A stretch of 64,000 nt of DNA. It comes from Lacrimispora sp032078915 (GTDB lineage: Bacteria > Bacillota > Clostridia > Lachnospirales > Lachnospiraceae). Where the stretch lies: the NCBI RefSeq assembly GCF_032078915.1, contig NZ_DAMAUN010000006.1, positions 61,495 to 125,494 of the forward strand, given 5' to 3'. Below, in pieces: positions 43,424 through 52,363 of this stretch; the stretch's first letter is position 1, and each line of letters begins with the position of its first letter. A program made the position numbers and the translations under genes. Under the pieces are notes generated by a model. The model had not been told where the DNA came from and did no database searches. It saw nothing but the letters and a program-made list of their open reading frames with translations.

Positions 43424-44120
43424 TAACTTGCGAGTGAATTACGGCGGAATTGAAGCCGTTAAGGGAATTTCCTTTGAAGTGCCGGATAAGAGCATTGTGA
43501 CCCTGATTGGGGCCAATGGAGCCGGAAAAAGCACGACCTTAAAATCGATTGTCGGCCTGGTAAAGCCGTCAGCTGGAAGCAGCATCACCCTGGATGGGGA
43601 AGAACTGATCGGCAAGGATACTCCGGATATTATCTCCAGGGGAATAGCCCTGGTACCGGAAGGGCGCCACGTATTTCCGGATATGACCGTCATTGAAAAT
43701 ATCAAGATCGGAGCCTATTTAAGAAACGATGATCTTAAGGAGGATATCGACTGGATTTATGATTTATTTCCCCGGTTAAAAGAAAGGAGCTGGCAGCTTT
43801 CCGGTACCCTTTCAGGAGGCGAGCAGCAGATGCTGGCAGTTGCCAGAGCTCTTATGAGCCAGCCAAAGATCCTCATGATGGATGAACCTTCACTTGGTCT
43901 TGCTCCGCTGATTGTAAAGGATATCTTCTCTATAATCCGGGAGATCAATAAAAAAGGTGTAACCGTGCTTCTCATCGAGCAGAACGCCAATATGGCCCTT
44001 CACACGGCTGATATCGGCTACGTTCTGGAAACCGGGCGGATCACCTTATCAGGGTCCGGTAAAAAGCTGTTGGCCGATGAATCGGTAAAAGCAGCTTATC
44101 TTGGAAAAAAGAAGAATTAA
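43410..44120 (+). CDS. livF: branched-chain amino acid ABC ATPase LivF
   Basis: 236 residues. Walker A GANGAGKSTTLK is near 35, the LivF-type GIALVPEGRHVFPDMTV near 85, the signature LSGGEQQMLAVARALM, Walker B ILMMDEPSLGLAP and switch LIEQNANMAL. Last gene of the liv operon, 1 bp before a terminator. Confidence 0.95.
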   Translation: MLKIDNLRVNYGGIEAVKGISFEVPDKSIVTLIGANGAGKSTTLKSIVGLVKPSAGSSITLDGEELIGKDTPDIISRGIALVPEGRHVFPDMTVIENIKIGAYLRNDDLKEDIDWIYDLFPRLKERSWQLSGTLSGGEQQMLAVARALMSQPKILMMDEPSLGLAPLIVKDIFSIIREINKKGVTVLLIEQNANMALHTADIGYVLETGRITLSGSGKKLLADESVKAAYLGKKKN

Positions 44121-44121
44121 A

Positions 44122-44180
44122 AACAAAGGTTGCAGTCAGGAGGCCCCTTCCATATGGGGCGCCAATCTGCAACCTTTGTT
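44122..44180. terminator. bidirectional terminator between livF and the NlpC/P60 gene
   Basis: AACAAAGGTTGCAG (from 44122) pairs with CTGCAACCTTTGTT (to 44180), with an inner GCCCC/GGGGC. T-runs flank both sides. Confidence 0.85.
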
Positions 44181-44200
44181 TATGTTTTTTAATATCATTG

Positions 44201-45250
44201 TCATGGAATCACCCGCCGTATGGTAACTGGCTTTCTGTAATCCCAGGTGGAGATTTTGATCCCGCTCCTGCGGTTTGCCGCATGGACGATTTTTCCCTTT
44301 CCAATATACATGGCTACGTGGTCGATCTGCCTTCCGCTTGCGTAAAACAGCAAGTCGCCAGGCTCCATGCTGGAAGCTGGTATGACTTCTCCCTCTTCGG
44401 CCTGCTGCCTGGAGGTACGGTCTAAATGAACTCCTGCGGCATGCTCCATCACATACTGGACAAAACCGGAGCAGTCCGCCCCTGTATTAGGATTGGTGCC
44501 GCCCCATCGATATGGGTTCCCCACAAACCCGACCGCATAGTTTACAACCTGGTTGCGAAGGTCACTGCATTTCTCCGCTTCAGGTATGGTAAATGCGACT
44601 GTGGCATTTTCTGGTACATAGGCATAGGCTGTCTGACCATTATATTGGATTTTTGCCCATCCCCCGTTATGGGAGATAAAAGGATATGTTTCACCCTCAT
44701 GAATCTTGCCGAGTACTTCAGAATCCGTATTCGGTTTGCTGCGGACCCGAAGGGTTTCGGTGTCTACCCGGAGCATCAGCTTCATGTTATAGTAGGCAAT
44801 TGCTCTGGCATCTTGTCCGGTGGTCAGATACTTTCCGTATACATAACCGGTTACCTGCCCTGACTTTATTTTATACCAGCCATTTTCTTCTGACAGCACA
44901 CTGCTGCCGGCATGGTTTCTCAATTTCCCCACGATTTCCGCATCATTCTTTGGTTCTTTTCTGATGTTCAAGGAATCCTCCACCACACTCACCCCAAGAT
45001 TCTGAAAGATTGAGTTGAAGGTTCCATACCTCATTTTTTCCTGCGTAAGACCGGCCGGCGTTTCCGCTCCTCCCTGTTTCATGGATTCCTGATATTGATC
45101 CATGTAGACCGAAATTCCAGCTACTGGCGAACCGGTCTTTAGGTTAGGTTCTGATTTTGCGGCCTGTACATCTGCTGTTCCTATCCATACGGCACTGCCG
45201 CATGCTATAGCAAAGCCTAGTACCTTCCATGCTTTGTCAGTCATATGCAC
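44201..45250 (-). CDS. secreted SH3b-SH3b-NlpC/P60 cell-wall hydrolase
   Basis: 349 residues. Signal peptide about 1-30 (GFAIACGSAVWIGTADVQA then AKS). Two bacterial SH3 domains lie at about 88-145 (SLNIRKEPKNDAEIVGKL...GWYKIKSGQVTGYVYGKYL) and 160-215 (TLRVRSKPNTDSEVLGKI). The C-terminal NlpC/P60 cysteine peptidase is at about 230-349, with catalytic Cys in GADCSGFVQYVM, His in DHVAMYIG and the third polar residue in IVHAANRRSG. Such enzymes cut gamma-D-Glu-diaminopimelate bonds in peptidoglycan stem peptides. A second ATG two codons in is an equally good start. Monocistronic, sharing a terminator with liv. Confidence 0.92.
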   Translation of the reverse strand: MHMTDKAWKVLGFAIACGSAVWIGTADVQAAKSEPNLKTGSPVAGISVYMDQYQESMKQGGAETPAGLTQEKMRYGTFNSIFQNLGVSVVEDSLNIRKEPKNDAEIVGKLRNHAGSSVLSEENGWYKIKSGQVTGYVYGKYLTTGQDARAIAYYNMKLMLRVDTETLRVRSKPNTDSEVLGKIHEGETYPFISHNGGWAKIQYNGQTAYAYVPENATVAFTIPEAEKCSDLRNQVVNYAVGFVGNPYRWGGTNPNTGADCSGFVQYVMEHAAGVHLDRTSRQQAEEGEVIPASSMEPGDLLFYASGRQIDHVAMYIGKGKIVHAANRRSGIKISTWDYRKPVTIRRVIP

Positions 45251-45276
45251 TTTCCTCGCAAGTTTTGGCCTTTCCT

Positions 45277-46230
45277 TTACAAATGAGTGATTTGCTGATC
45301 TGAAAGGTCTTTTAAATACCGCATCCCGTATTCTCTATCCTTCCCGATCTGTGCTTTTAATTGTTCCAGCCCTTCAAATTTCCGTTCAGGACGGACAAAA
45401 TGCAAAAGCTGTACTTCTATAGTCTTTCCATATATATCCTCATTTATACCATAAATAAAGGTTTCTGCTCCAACAGGTGAAGTTCCCTCCACCGTGGGCT
45501 TTCTGCCGATATTCGTAATTCCCCCATAATAAGTACCGTCCACATATACTTTGGACACATAAACGCCGAATAAAGGAAGGTGTTTCTCCGGCGAAGGCAT
45601 GATATTGGCCGTGGGAAATCCAAGAACCGCTCCTCCGATATGGTTGCCGTGGACCACGGTTCCATGTATGGCATACGGCTCTCCCAAAAGCTCGTTGGCC
45701 TTTTCCATATTTCCGGCATCCAGCTGCTCTCTGATGTAGGTACTGCTGATATCCCGGTGGTCATCCTGCTCTTTTGGAATAACGATCAGTTCATAACCAT
45801 ACCGGTCTTTCCACTGGTAAAGGCTGTCCGCATTACCTGCTCCGTGGTATCCAAAGGAACAATCCGTACCAACGACGATGATCCTGGCATTCATCTGGCC
45901 TGCCAGGACACGCTTTACGAATTCCTCCGGATCCATATGCGAGGTTTCCTCTGTAAAGGGATATTCCACTAAATAATCGATACCGATCTTTTCCAGATTA
46001 TTTTTTCTCTCCAGATTGGTCGTAATGGCCTTTTGGGGGCTTCCTGTCATGAGGGTAATGGGGGCCATGTCAAAGGTAAGGACAGCCGTCTTATACCCTT
46101 TCGCTGCCTTTTGCTCACCCATCAGCTTTAACAGCTTCTGGTGGCCTCTGTGGCGTCCGTCGAATTTTCCCAGGGTTACGATTGCAGGCTCTTCAATCTG
46201 AAATTCTCTGGTTCCGGTTATATATTCCAT
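45277..46230 (-). CDS. ribF: bifunctional riboflavin kinase / FAD synthetase
   Basis: 317 residues; makes FMN and FAD. The N-terminal adenylyltransferase domain has LGKFDGRHRGHQ near 21 (the nucleotidyl-transferase G-x-F-D-G-x-H-x-G-H motif) and SSTYIREQL near 165. The C-terminal kinase has HGNHIGGAVLGFPTANI near 195 and FGVYVSKVYVDG. Downstream of truB in the translation operon, as is usual in Firmicutes; 91 bp of REP-like sequence separates them. Confidence 0.94.
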   Translation of the reverse strand: MEYITGTREFQIEEPAIVTLGKFDGRHRGHQKLLKLMGEQKAAKGYKTAVLTFDMAPITLMTGSPQKAITTNLERKNNLEKIGIDYLVEYPFTEETSHMDPEEFVKRVLAGQMNARIIVVGTDCSFGYHGAGNADSLYQWKDRYGYELIVIPKEQDDHRDISSTYIREQLDAGNMEKANELLGEPYAIHGTVVHGNHIGGAVLGFPTANIMPSPEKHLPLFGVYVSKVYVDGTYYGGITNIGRKPTVEGTSPVGAETFIYGINEDIYGKTIEVQLLHFVRPERKFEGLEQLKAQIGKDREYGMRYLKDLSDQQITHL

Positions 46231-46243
46231 GATTCATTTCCTC

Positions 46244-46337
46244 TCTCCTGCCCGGCTTTCTGGGCATAAAGGTATGCCCCCAAGGCGTTCCTCTCTCCTG
46301 CCCGGCTTCTCAAAGTATGCCTTAAGACGTTCCTCCC
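46244..46337 (-). repeat. REP-like palindromic element, two tandem copies (B and C)
   Basis: Between truB and ribF the minus strand reads twice: GGAACG...CTT, a GGCATAC/TATGCC palindrome (complete in copy B, half in copy C), then AGAAGCCGGGCAGGAGAGAGG. Copy A before ridA shares the palindrome and AGAAGCCGGGCAG. The arrangement suggests duplication of a mobile intergenic element. Confidence 0.55.
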
Positions 46338-47227
46338 AGAAATACCTTTTGAGGCTTAAGAAGCACCTTCTCCCTGTCAGGCACGTAAACTCCAATAAAC
46401 TGGTTTCTGCTGTCATATACTCTTACAGGTCCGTCAGGTAACCCGGAGTCTCCCTCCGCCTGATTCCTGTAAAAGGGGTTCCCATTGTGCACCAGCTTGT
46501 CAAAATCCTGTTTCATCTTAAGTGCCGGATATTCCGAAAACACCTTGTCCACAGCAAGGATATGGTTCTCCAAGGTTCCATCATCCCGAAGTTCCTCGAT
46601 CTGTGCCAGGGTCAGGCTATCCTCTAAACAAAACCCGGAAACCTGGGTGCGGAGAAGGGATTCCATGCACCCTCCGCAGCCAAGCTTTCTCCCGATATCA
46701 TAACAAAGGGTCCTGATATAGGTTCCCTTGGAACAGGTTACGGTCATGGTAACCCGGGGAAGCTGGATCCGGTCTACAGTGATCTCCAAAATCTCCACAG
46801 GCCTGGCTTTCCGCTCCACTTCTTTTCCGGCTCTGGCCAGCTCATAAAGCTTTTTTCCGTCTACCTTTAAGGCGGAATACATGGGAGGTATCTGATCGTA
46901 ATGACCAAGAAAGCTGAGTACGGCTTCCTTCACCAGCGCCTCATCTATATTGACCGGATATTCCGCCAGAACTTCTCCCGTAGTATCCTGGGTATCAGTT
47001 TCCCTGCCCAGAAGCAGGACCGCCTCATAGGTTTTGGTCTTATCCGTCAGCATATCGCAAAGCTTCGTCGCCTTTCCCAGGCATACGGGTAATACTCCCT
47101 CTGCCATAGGATCCAGGGTTCCTGTATGTCCTATTTTTTTCTGCTTTAAAATACCTCTCATTTTCGCCACAACGTCATGAGAGGTATATCCTTTTTCCTT
47201 GTATACATTGATGATACCGTCTGCCAT
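46322..47227 (-). CDS. truB: tRNA pseudouridine-55 synthase
   Basis: 301 residues; makes the T-loop pseudouridine of tRNAs. GIINVYKEKGYTSHDVVAKMR at the start, catalytic Asp in GHTGTLDPMAEGVLP near 40, the YSALKVDGKKLYELAR loop near 120, and CSKGTYIRTLCYDIG near 170. C-terminal domain after 230. Twelve bases downstream of nrnA. Confidence 0.96.
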   Translation of the reverse strand: MADGIINVYKEKGYTSHDVVAKMRGILKQKKIGHTGTLDPMAEGVLPVCLGKATKLCDMLTDKTKTYEAVLLLGRETDTQDTTGEVLAEYPVNIDEALVKEAVLSFLGHYDQIPPMYSALKVDGKKLYELARAGKEVERKARPVEILEITVDRIQLPRVTMTVTCSKGTYIRTLCYDIGRKLGCGGCMESLLRTQVSGFCLEDSLTLAQIEELRDDGTLENHILAVDKVFSEYPALKMKQDFDKLVHNGNPFYRNQAEGDSGLPDGPVRVYDSRNQFIGVYVPDREKVLLKPQKVFLGGTS

Positions 47228-47238
47228 AGATCCATCTC

Positions 47239-48189
47239 CTAGTTAAGCTGTTTTGCAATCTGACTCGACAGGTTGTTGATCACATCATGAACACTTCCTG
47301 CCATGGTACAGCCTGCCGCTTTTTTATGACCGCCGCCGCCGAAATAAACGGCAATTCTGCTCACATCAAGATCCGTGGTAGAGCGCAGACTCACCTTATA
47401 CTCCCTGCATGAGACTTCATACATGAATATGGCACATTCCACACCCTCTGTGATCCGAAGCTGATCAATAATTCCATCCATATCTGCACCGGTAACACCG
47501 TAGAAATCCATTTCCTTTTTGCTGATGGCACTGAAAATGCAACGGTTGTCATGAAAGGTTATGCTCTCTAATAAGGCCCTTCCCAGAATCTGATTCTGGA
47601 TATAGGTCTTCCGGTAAAAACTGTCATCGATGATCTTTGAAAAGTCGATCCCCTTTTCCATCAGCTTCCCTGCAATCTCCATCGTCCTTTTTGAAGTGCA
47701 GTCATATTTAAACACTCCGGTATCATGGATAATTCCGGTGTAAATGCATTCTGCTATTTCCCTGGTAATCTTATTTTCATCTAAGAGGCCGTAAAGCACC
47801 TCGCAGGTCGAACTGGCATTATCCTGTACAATATTCTCTTTTGCGTATCTTAAATTGGTAACGTGGTGATCCACACAGAGACTTTTTTTTGCGGTATTTA
47901 AGAACTTTGCTGCCTCTCCGAACCGGAGCGTATCACTGCTGTCAAGGCAAACACAGAGGTCATATTCCTTATCCTCTGAAAAGTCACTGACAATTCGGTC
48001 AAAATTCCTGAGATAATCAAATTTAGAAGGAGGGATCTCAAGATAAACCACCGCCTCCACTTCCGGATGATGCTTTTCCAGATAGTTGTAAGCCGCCAGA
48101 CAGGAACCAACGCAGTCCCCGTCCGGACGGACTTGACCCATGATTGCTACCGTTTTCACATCTTCAAGCACTGTGTCAAAAAAACTCAC
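47239..48189 (-). CDS. nrnA: DHH/DHHA1 phosphoesterase (NrnA-type nanoRNase / pAp phosphatase)
   Basis: 316 residues. Metal motifs GQVRPDGDCVGSCLA (DxD) near 18-32, CLDSSDTLRFG near 85 and CVDHHVTN (DHH) near 105. The DHHA1 domain ends VYFGGGGHKKAAGC near 285. Degrades 2-5-mer RNAs and dephosphorylates pAp. The place between rbfA and truB is conserved in Firmicutes. Confidence 0.93.
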   Translation of the reverse strand: MSFFDTVLEDVKTVAIMGQVRPDGDCVGSCLAAYNYLEKHHPEVEAVVYLEIPPSKFDYLRNFDRIVSDFSEDKEYDLCVCLDSSDTLRFGEAAKFLNTAKKSLCVDHHVTNLRYAKENIVQDNASSTCEVLYGLLDENKITREIAECIYTGIIHDTGVFKYDCTSKRTMEIAGKLMEKGIDFSKIIDDSFYRKTYIQNQILGRALLESITFHDNRCIFSAISKKEMDFYGVTGADMDGIIDQLRITEGVECAIFMYEVSCREYKVSLRSTTDLDVSRIAVYFGGGGHKKAAGCTMAGSVHDVINNLSSQIAKQLN

Positions 48190-48201
48190 AAGGGCACCTC
48201 C

Positions 48202-48564
48202 CTAATCTCTGATATCTTTTGTTACCTCGTCTATTAATTTGGACATATTTACTCCATACTCAATGGACTGGTCCAAAATAAACTTGATCTCCGGCGTGTT
48301 GCGAAGGTTAACTCTCCTTGCCAATTCTCGGCGGATGTAACCTTCTGCACTTTTTAAGCCTTCAATGGTAGCCTTTCCGGCCTCCTCATCTCCCAGAATA
48401 CTGATGAATGCCTTACAGTATTTTAAATCCGGGGTAACTGACACGTCAACCACGGTAGTCATGGGATGGATTCTTGGATCTTTGATTTCCAGACGGATGA
48501 TCTCACTTAACTCCCTCTGGACCTCCATGTTGATTCTGGTATTCTTTATACTGTTTTTACGCAT
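48202..48564 (-). CDS. rbfA: 30S ribosome-binding factor A
   Basis: 120 residues from ATG 48562-48564, six bases after AAAGGA. An upstream in-frame ATG at 48597 lacks a ribosome site. KH-type fold: RINMEVQRELSEIIRLEIKDPRI, TVVDVSVTPDLKYCKAFISIL, YIRRELARRVNLRNTPEIKFILDQSIEYG. Helps late 16S rRNA maturation. Confidence 0.95.
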   Translation of the reverse strand: MRKNSIKNTRINMEVQRELSEIIRLEIKDPRIHPMTTVVDVSVTPDLKYCKAFISILGDEEAGKATIEGLKSAEGYIRRELARRVNLRNTPEIKFILDQSIEYGVNMSKLIDEVTKDIRD

Positions 48565-48651
48565 GTTATTCCTTTCGCTTTTTGTCCGCAGTTTCAAAAA
48601 GACCAGCCCGCATTACGGGCTCATCTTTTCAAAATTCCAGGATGCAGGTTC

Positions 48652-51600
48652 CTAGCGGGGAACCTCTACCATGGCATATGCTTCAATCATATCGTCTTCC
48701 TGAATATCATTAAATTTCTCAAATACAAGGCCGCACTCATAACCGGTTGCAACTTCCTTCACATCATCCTTAAATCTCTTTAAGGAGGCCAGAGGACCAT
48801 CGTAGATCTGCTCTCCTGCGCGCGTGATGCGGACGCTGCAGCCTCTCTGGAACTTACCATCCATTACGTAGGAGCCTGCAATGGTACCTACGCCGGAAGC
48901 CTTAAAGGTCTGGCGCACGATTGCGTGGCCGATGATCTTCTCTTCAAATACCGGATCAAGCATGCCCTTCATCGCTGCCTCTACATCCTCAATAGCCTGA
49001 TAGATCACCTTGTAAAGTCTCATATCCACTTTTTCCCGGTCTGCTATGGATTTTGCAGTTACATCAGGCCTTACGTTAAAGCCGATGATGATCGCATTGG
49101 ATGCGGAAGCCAGGGAAACGTCAGACTCATTAATTGCGCCTACTCCTCCGTGGATCACCTTTACCATAACCTCTTCGTTAGACAGCTTCACAAGGCTCTG
49201 CTTTACCGCTTCCACGGAACCCTGTACATCTGCTTTCACGATAATCGGAAGCTCCTTGATGTTGCCGGCTTTGATCTGGCTGAATAAATCATCCAGTGAT
49301 AACTTAGCCTTTGTATCTTCCAGTAATTTATTCTTACCTTCGGAAATAAATGTCTCAGCAAAGGTTCTTGCTTCTTTTTCATTTTCGGTTCCAACCAGTA
49401 CTTCGCCTGCATTTGGAACGTCGTTGAGTCCTAAAATCTCAACCGGAGTGGATGGACCTGCTTCTTTTACTCTGCGGCCCTTGTCATCCATCATGGCGCG
49501 GACTTTTCCGTAACATGAGCCAGCGGTAACCGTGTCACCTACTCGAAGGGTTCCCTTCTGTACCAGTACAGTAGCTACCGGTCCTTTGCCCTTATCAAGC
49601 TCAGCCTCAATAATAAGACCTCTTGCCCGGCGGTTCGGATTTGCCTTTAATTCCTTTACTTCTGCGGTTAGAAGGATCATTTCCAGAAGTTCCTTGATGC
49701 CATCCTTTGTATGGGCAGAAACCGGAACAAATATGGTGCTTCCGCCCCAGTCCTCGGGAATCAGTTCATATTCAGATAATTCCTGCTTTACCTTGTCAAT
49801 ATTGGCACTTGGTTTATCAATCTTATTAATGGCGACAATGATCTCCACCTCAGCTGCCTTGGCATGGTTGATTGCCTCCACGGTCTGAGGCATCACACCG
49901 TCATCGGCTGCTACTACAAGAATTGCGATATCAGTAGACTGAGCACCTCTCATACGCATGGCGGTAAAGGCCTCGTGTCCCGGAGTATCCAAAAATGTGA
50001 TCTTTTCTCCGTTTACTTCAACGGTATAAGCACCAATATGCTGCGTGATCCCGCCTGCCTCTCTGGAGGTTACATGGCTTTGGCGGATAGCATCAAGAAG
50101 GGATGTTTTACCATGGTCAACATGGCCCATAACGCAGACTACCGGCGGTCTGGAAACCATATCTGCCTCATTTTCATCAGCTTCTTTCAGCAGTTCTTCA
50201 ATAACATCTATTTTTATTTCTTTCTCGCAGAGAACATCATATCCCATAGCGATCTCTTCCGCCTGGTCATAATCGATTTCCGTATTAAGGGTAACGATTT
50301 TACCTTGTAAGAACAGCTTCTTTACAATGACAGACGGCTGAAGCTTCATCTTCTCAGCCAGTTCCTTAATGGTCATGATATCCGGAAGGGTTATGGTCTT
50401 TATCTCTTCTACCTTAGGCTCTACATGCACCGGAGGCTGAAACGGAACCTTTAACGGCTTTCCACCCTTGCCCTGTGCTCTTTTCTTAGCCTCGTCATCT
50501 TTATCTCTCTTATCAAATCTGTCATTTTTGTAAGCGTTCTTTGTGGCCCTGTTGCTGGTAGGCTTTGCCTGGATTGGAGTATCAAAGGAACCTGTCTTAG
50601 GAGCAGCATCTCTGCCTGTACGTGGTCCCTGTGGTCTTCCGTCACGGTTACCCTGATAGCCTCCCTGGCCCTGTGGTCTTCCGTCACGGTTGCCCTGATA
50701 GCCTCCCTGGCCCTGGGGCCGGTTGCCCTGGTAGCCTCCCTGGCCCTGCGGCCGGTTGCCCTGGTAGCCTCCCTGGCCCTGCGGCCGGTTGCCCTGGTAG
50801 CCTCCGCCTTGGCCCTGTGGCCGGTTGCCCTGATAGCCTCCGCCCTGGCCCTGTGGCCGGTTGCCCTGGTAGCCTCCCTGGCCTTGTGGCCGGTTGCCCT
50901 GATAGCCTCCCTGGCCCTGTGGTCTTCCGTCACGGTTTCCCTGGTAGCCGCCTTGGCCCTGTGGTCTTCCATCACGGTTGCCCTGGTAACCGCCCTGACC
51001 CTGGGGTCTTCCTTCACGGTTGCCCTGGTAGCCTCCCTGGCCCTGGGGTCTTCCGTCACGGTTGCCCTGGTAACCTCCCTGGCCTTGTGGTCTTCCGTCA
51101 CGGTTTCCCTGGTAACCTCCCTGGCCTTGTGGTCTTCCGTCACGGTTCCCCTGGTAGCCTCCCTGGCCCTGGGGTCTTCCGTCACGGTTTCCCTGGTAGC
51201 CTCCCTGGGGTCTTCCTTCCCGGTTGTCACGGTTTCCCTGATAGCCTCCCTGGGGTCTTCCGTCTTCCCGGTTTTCTGTATTCTGCTCTCTTGTTAAATC
51301 AGCAGTTCCTGATACAGACTGCTCTGAAACCTGACGATTTCTTGAATCTCCATTCTGTCGGTCAGACTGAAAAGGTCTTCCGCCCTGTGACTGGGAATGC
51401 TGTCCCTGAGGCTTCATCTGCGCATTCTGCGGTCTGAATACCGCCGCAATTTTTTTCTTCGGCGCATCAGAATCATCCCCATCCGGTGAATTGGATTGTA
51501 CCGGAGCGGTTCCCCGGCTGTGGCCACCCACTTCTTTTTTCACGATTGCCGCCTGCTCATCCGTAACATTGGAAGAGCTCTTTAAATTTATATTATGTTT

Positions 51601-51669
51601 TTCCAAGATATCCAGTATCTCCTTGCTACTGTCTTTTCCCAGTTCTTTTGCCAGATCATATACTCTCAT
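48652..51669 (-). CDS. infB: translation initiation factor IF-2 with Gly/Gln/Asn/Arg repeats
   Basis: 1005 residues from ATG 51669, six bases after GGAGG; the upstream in-frame ATG at 51738 lies inside ylxQ and lacks a site. IF2_N domain at 1-52 (MRVYDLAKELGKDSSKEILDIL). About 95-370 is disordered and dominated by about 16 copies of GGYQGNR followed by DGRPQGQ or PQGQ. A basic linker and second N-terminal helical domain follow (about 430-490). The GTPase domain begins VCVMGHVDHGKTSLLDAIR near 505 with DTPGHEAF and NKIDKP. The C-terminal domains end EDDMIEAYAMVEVPR. Brings initiator tRNA to the 30S subunit. The repeats are the oddity. Confidence 0.96.
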   Translation of the reverse strand: MRVYDLAKELGKDSSKEILDILEKHNINLKSSSNVTDEQAAIVKKEVGGHSRGTAPVQSNSPDGDDSDAPKKKIAAVFRPQNAQMKPQGQHSQSQGGRPFQSDRQNGDSRNRQVSEQSVSGTADLTREQNTENREDGRPQGGYQGNRDNREGRPQGGYQGNRDGRPQGQGGYQGNRDGRPQGQGGYQGNRDGRPQGQGGYQGNRDGRPQGQGGYQGNREGRPQGQGGYQGNRDGRPQGQGGYQGNRDGRPQGQGGYQGNRPQGQGGYQGNRPQGQGGGYQGNRPQGQGGGYQGNRPQGQGGYQGNRPQGQGGYQGNRPQGQGGYQGNRDGRPQGQGGYQGNRDGRPQGPRTGRDAAPKTGSFDTPIQAKPTSNRATKNAYKNDRFDKRDKDDEAKKRAQGKGGKPLKVPFQPPVHVEPKVEEIKTITLPDIMTIKELAEKMKLQPSVIVKKLFLQGKIVTLNTEIDYDQAEEIAMGYDVLCEKEIKIDVIEELLKEADENEADMVSRPPVVCVMGHVDHGKTSLLDAIRQSHVTSREAGGITQHIGAYTVEVNGEKITFLDTPGHEAFTAMRMRGAQSTDIAILVVAADDGVMPQTVEAINHAKAAEVEIIVAINKIDKPSANIDKVKQELSEYELIPEDWGGSTIFVPVSAHTKDGIKELLEMILLTAEVKELKANPNRRARGLIIEAELDKGKGPVATVLVQKGTLRVGDTVTAGSCYGKVRAMMDDKGRRVKEAGPSTPVEILGLNDVPNAGEVLVGTENEKEARTFAETFISEGKNKLLEDTKAKLSLDDLFSQIKAGNIKELPIIVKADVQGSVEAVKQSLVKLSNEEVMVKVIHGGVGAINESDVSLASASNAIIIGFNVRPDVTAKSIADREKVDMRLYKVIYQAIEDVEAAMKGMLDPVFEEKIIGHAIVRQTFKASGVGTIAGSYVMDGKFQRGCSVRITRAGEQIYDGPLASLKRFKDDVKEVATGYECGLVFEKFNDIQEDDMIEAYAMVEVPR
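50630..51255 (-). repeat. tandem coding repeat in infB (about 16 units)
   Basis: Near-identical 33- and 42-bp units encode GGYQGNRPQGQ and GGYQGNRDGRPQGQ. The two unit types are clustered, which suggests expansion by slippage or unequal exchange. Other frames over this DNA are also open because of the repeat, but have no ribosome sites. Confidence 0.85.
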
Positions 51670-52054
51670 GCTTTCCTCCATTCTGTGCGCGCTCTGCAGC
51701 ACATACCGGTAGATGTGAAAGGTCCTCTTCACATTCACTACCGACCTTTGTATTCATCAGTTTCACGACTGCCTTTGCAAACCCATGATCCACGATAGCA
51801 AGGGATGCTCTCATCTCTTTTCCCATTGCGTGGCCCAGTTCATCTTTTCCCCCTAAAAAGTAGATTGGAACCTCATAGTAAGTACACATATTGGTAAACA
51901 TTTTCTTAGTATTCTCCGAGGCCTCCTCAGATATGATTACTAATGATGCCTTCCCAGTTTTTACGGTCTTTTCTGTCATGAATTCTCCGCTTACAGTCTT
52001 TCCTGCTTTAGTGGCCAGACCAATCAGATTAAAGATCTTTTGTCTGTCATCCAA
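51656..52054 (-). CDS. ylxQ: L7Ae/L30e/S12e-family ribosomal or RNA-binding protein (YlxQ)
   Basis: 132 residues if started at TTG 52054 (nine bases after AAGGAG), overlapping the ylxR end by 8 nt; the longer frame up to 52123 lies inside ylxR. L7Ae features: IFNLIGLATKAGKTVSGEFM, then KASLVIISEEASENTKKMF and the GKDELGHAMGKEMRASLAIVD loop, which recognise kink-turn RNA. Position between ylxR and infB is the family standard. Confidence 0.88.
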   Translation of the reverse strand: MDDRQKIFNLIGLATKAGKTVSGEFMTEKTVKTGKASLVIISEEASENTKKMFTNMCTYYEVPIYFLGGKDELGHAMGKEMRASLAIVDHGFAKAVVKLMNTKVGSECEEDLSHLPVCAAERAQNGGKHESI

Positions 52055-52316
52055 ACTGTTCCATCTCCTTTTCCAATGCTTCGTAGACTTCTTTTGGAAT
52101 CGCCATCTTGAAGGAACGCTCAAGTCCCTTGCTTTTTACTGCCTTCTTAAAACATTCCATAGAAGGGCAGAGATAAGCTCCCCGTCCGTTTTTACGTCCG
52201 GTTGTATCAAGAAGGATCTCATCCTCTGAGGTTTTCAGAACACGAATCATTTCTTTTTTATTTTTCATCTCACCACAGCCGATGCACTGTCTGAGCGGTA
52301 ATTTCTTTGTACTCAC
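52047..52316 (-). CDS. ylxR: YlxR/RnpM-family RNA-binding protein (DUF448)
   Basis: 89 residues. LPLRQCIGCGEMKNKKEMIRVL near the N-terminus and GRKNGRGAYLCPSMECFKKA near 40-60 are the DUF448 signature. YlxR (RnpM) modulates RNase P in Bacillus subtilis. Follows nusA by 47 bp. Confidence 0.92.
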   Translation of the reverse strand: MSTKKLPLRQCIGCGEMKNKKEMIRVLKTSEDEILLDTTGRKNGRGAYLCPSMECFKKAVKSKGLERSFKMAIPKEVYEALEKEMEQFG

Positions 52317-52363
52317 GTTTCCATCACTTCCTGTTTTTTATACTGGTAATCACCAGCCAGGTC

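Noticed and set aside
50630..51255. Possible CRISPR array (regular repeats)
   Set aside because: Units are contiguous without unique spacers and are in frame with infB.
50451..51297. Three long alternative frames over the infB repeats
   Set aside because: Repeat DNA keeps all frames open; no ribosome sites, and the IF2 frame continues into conserved domains on both sides.
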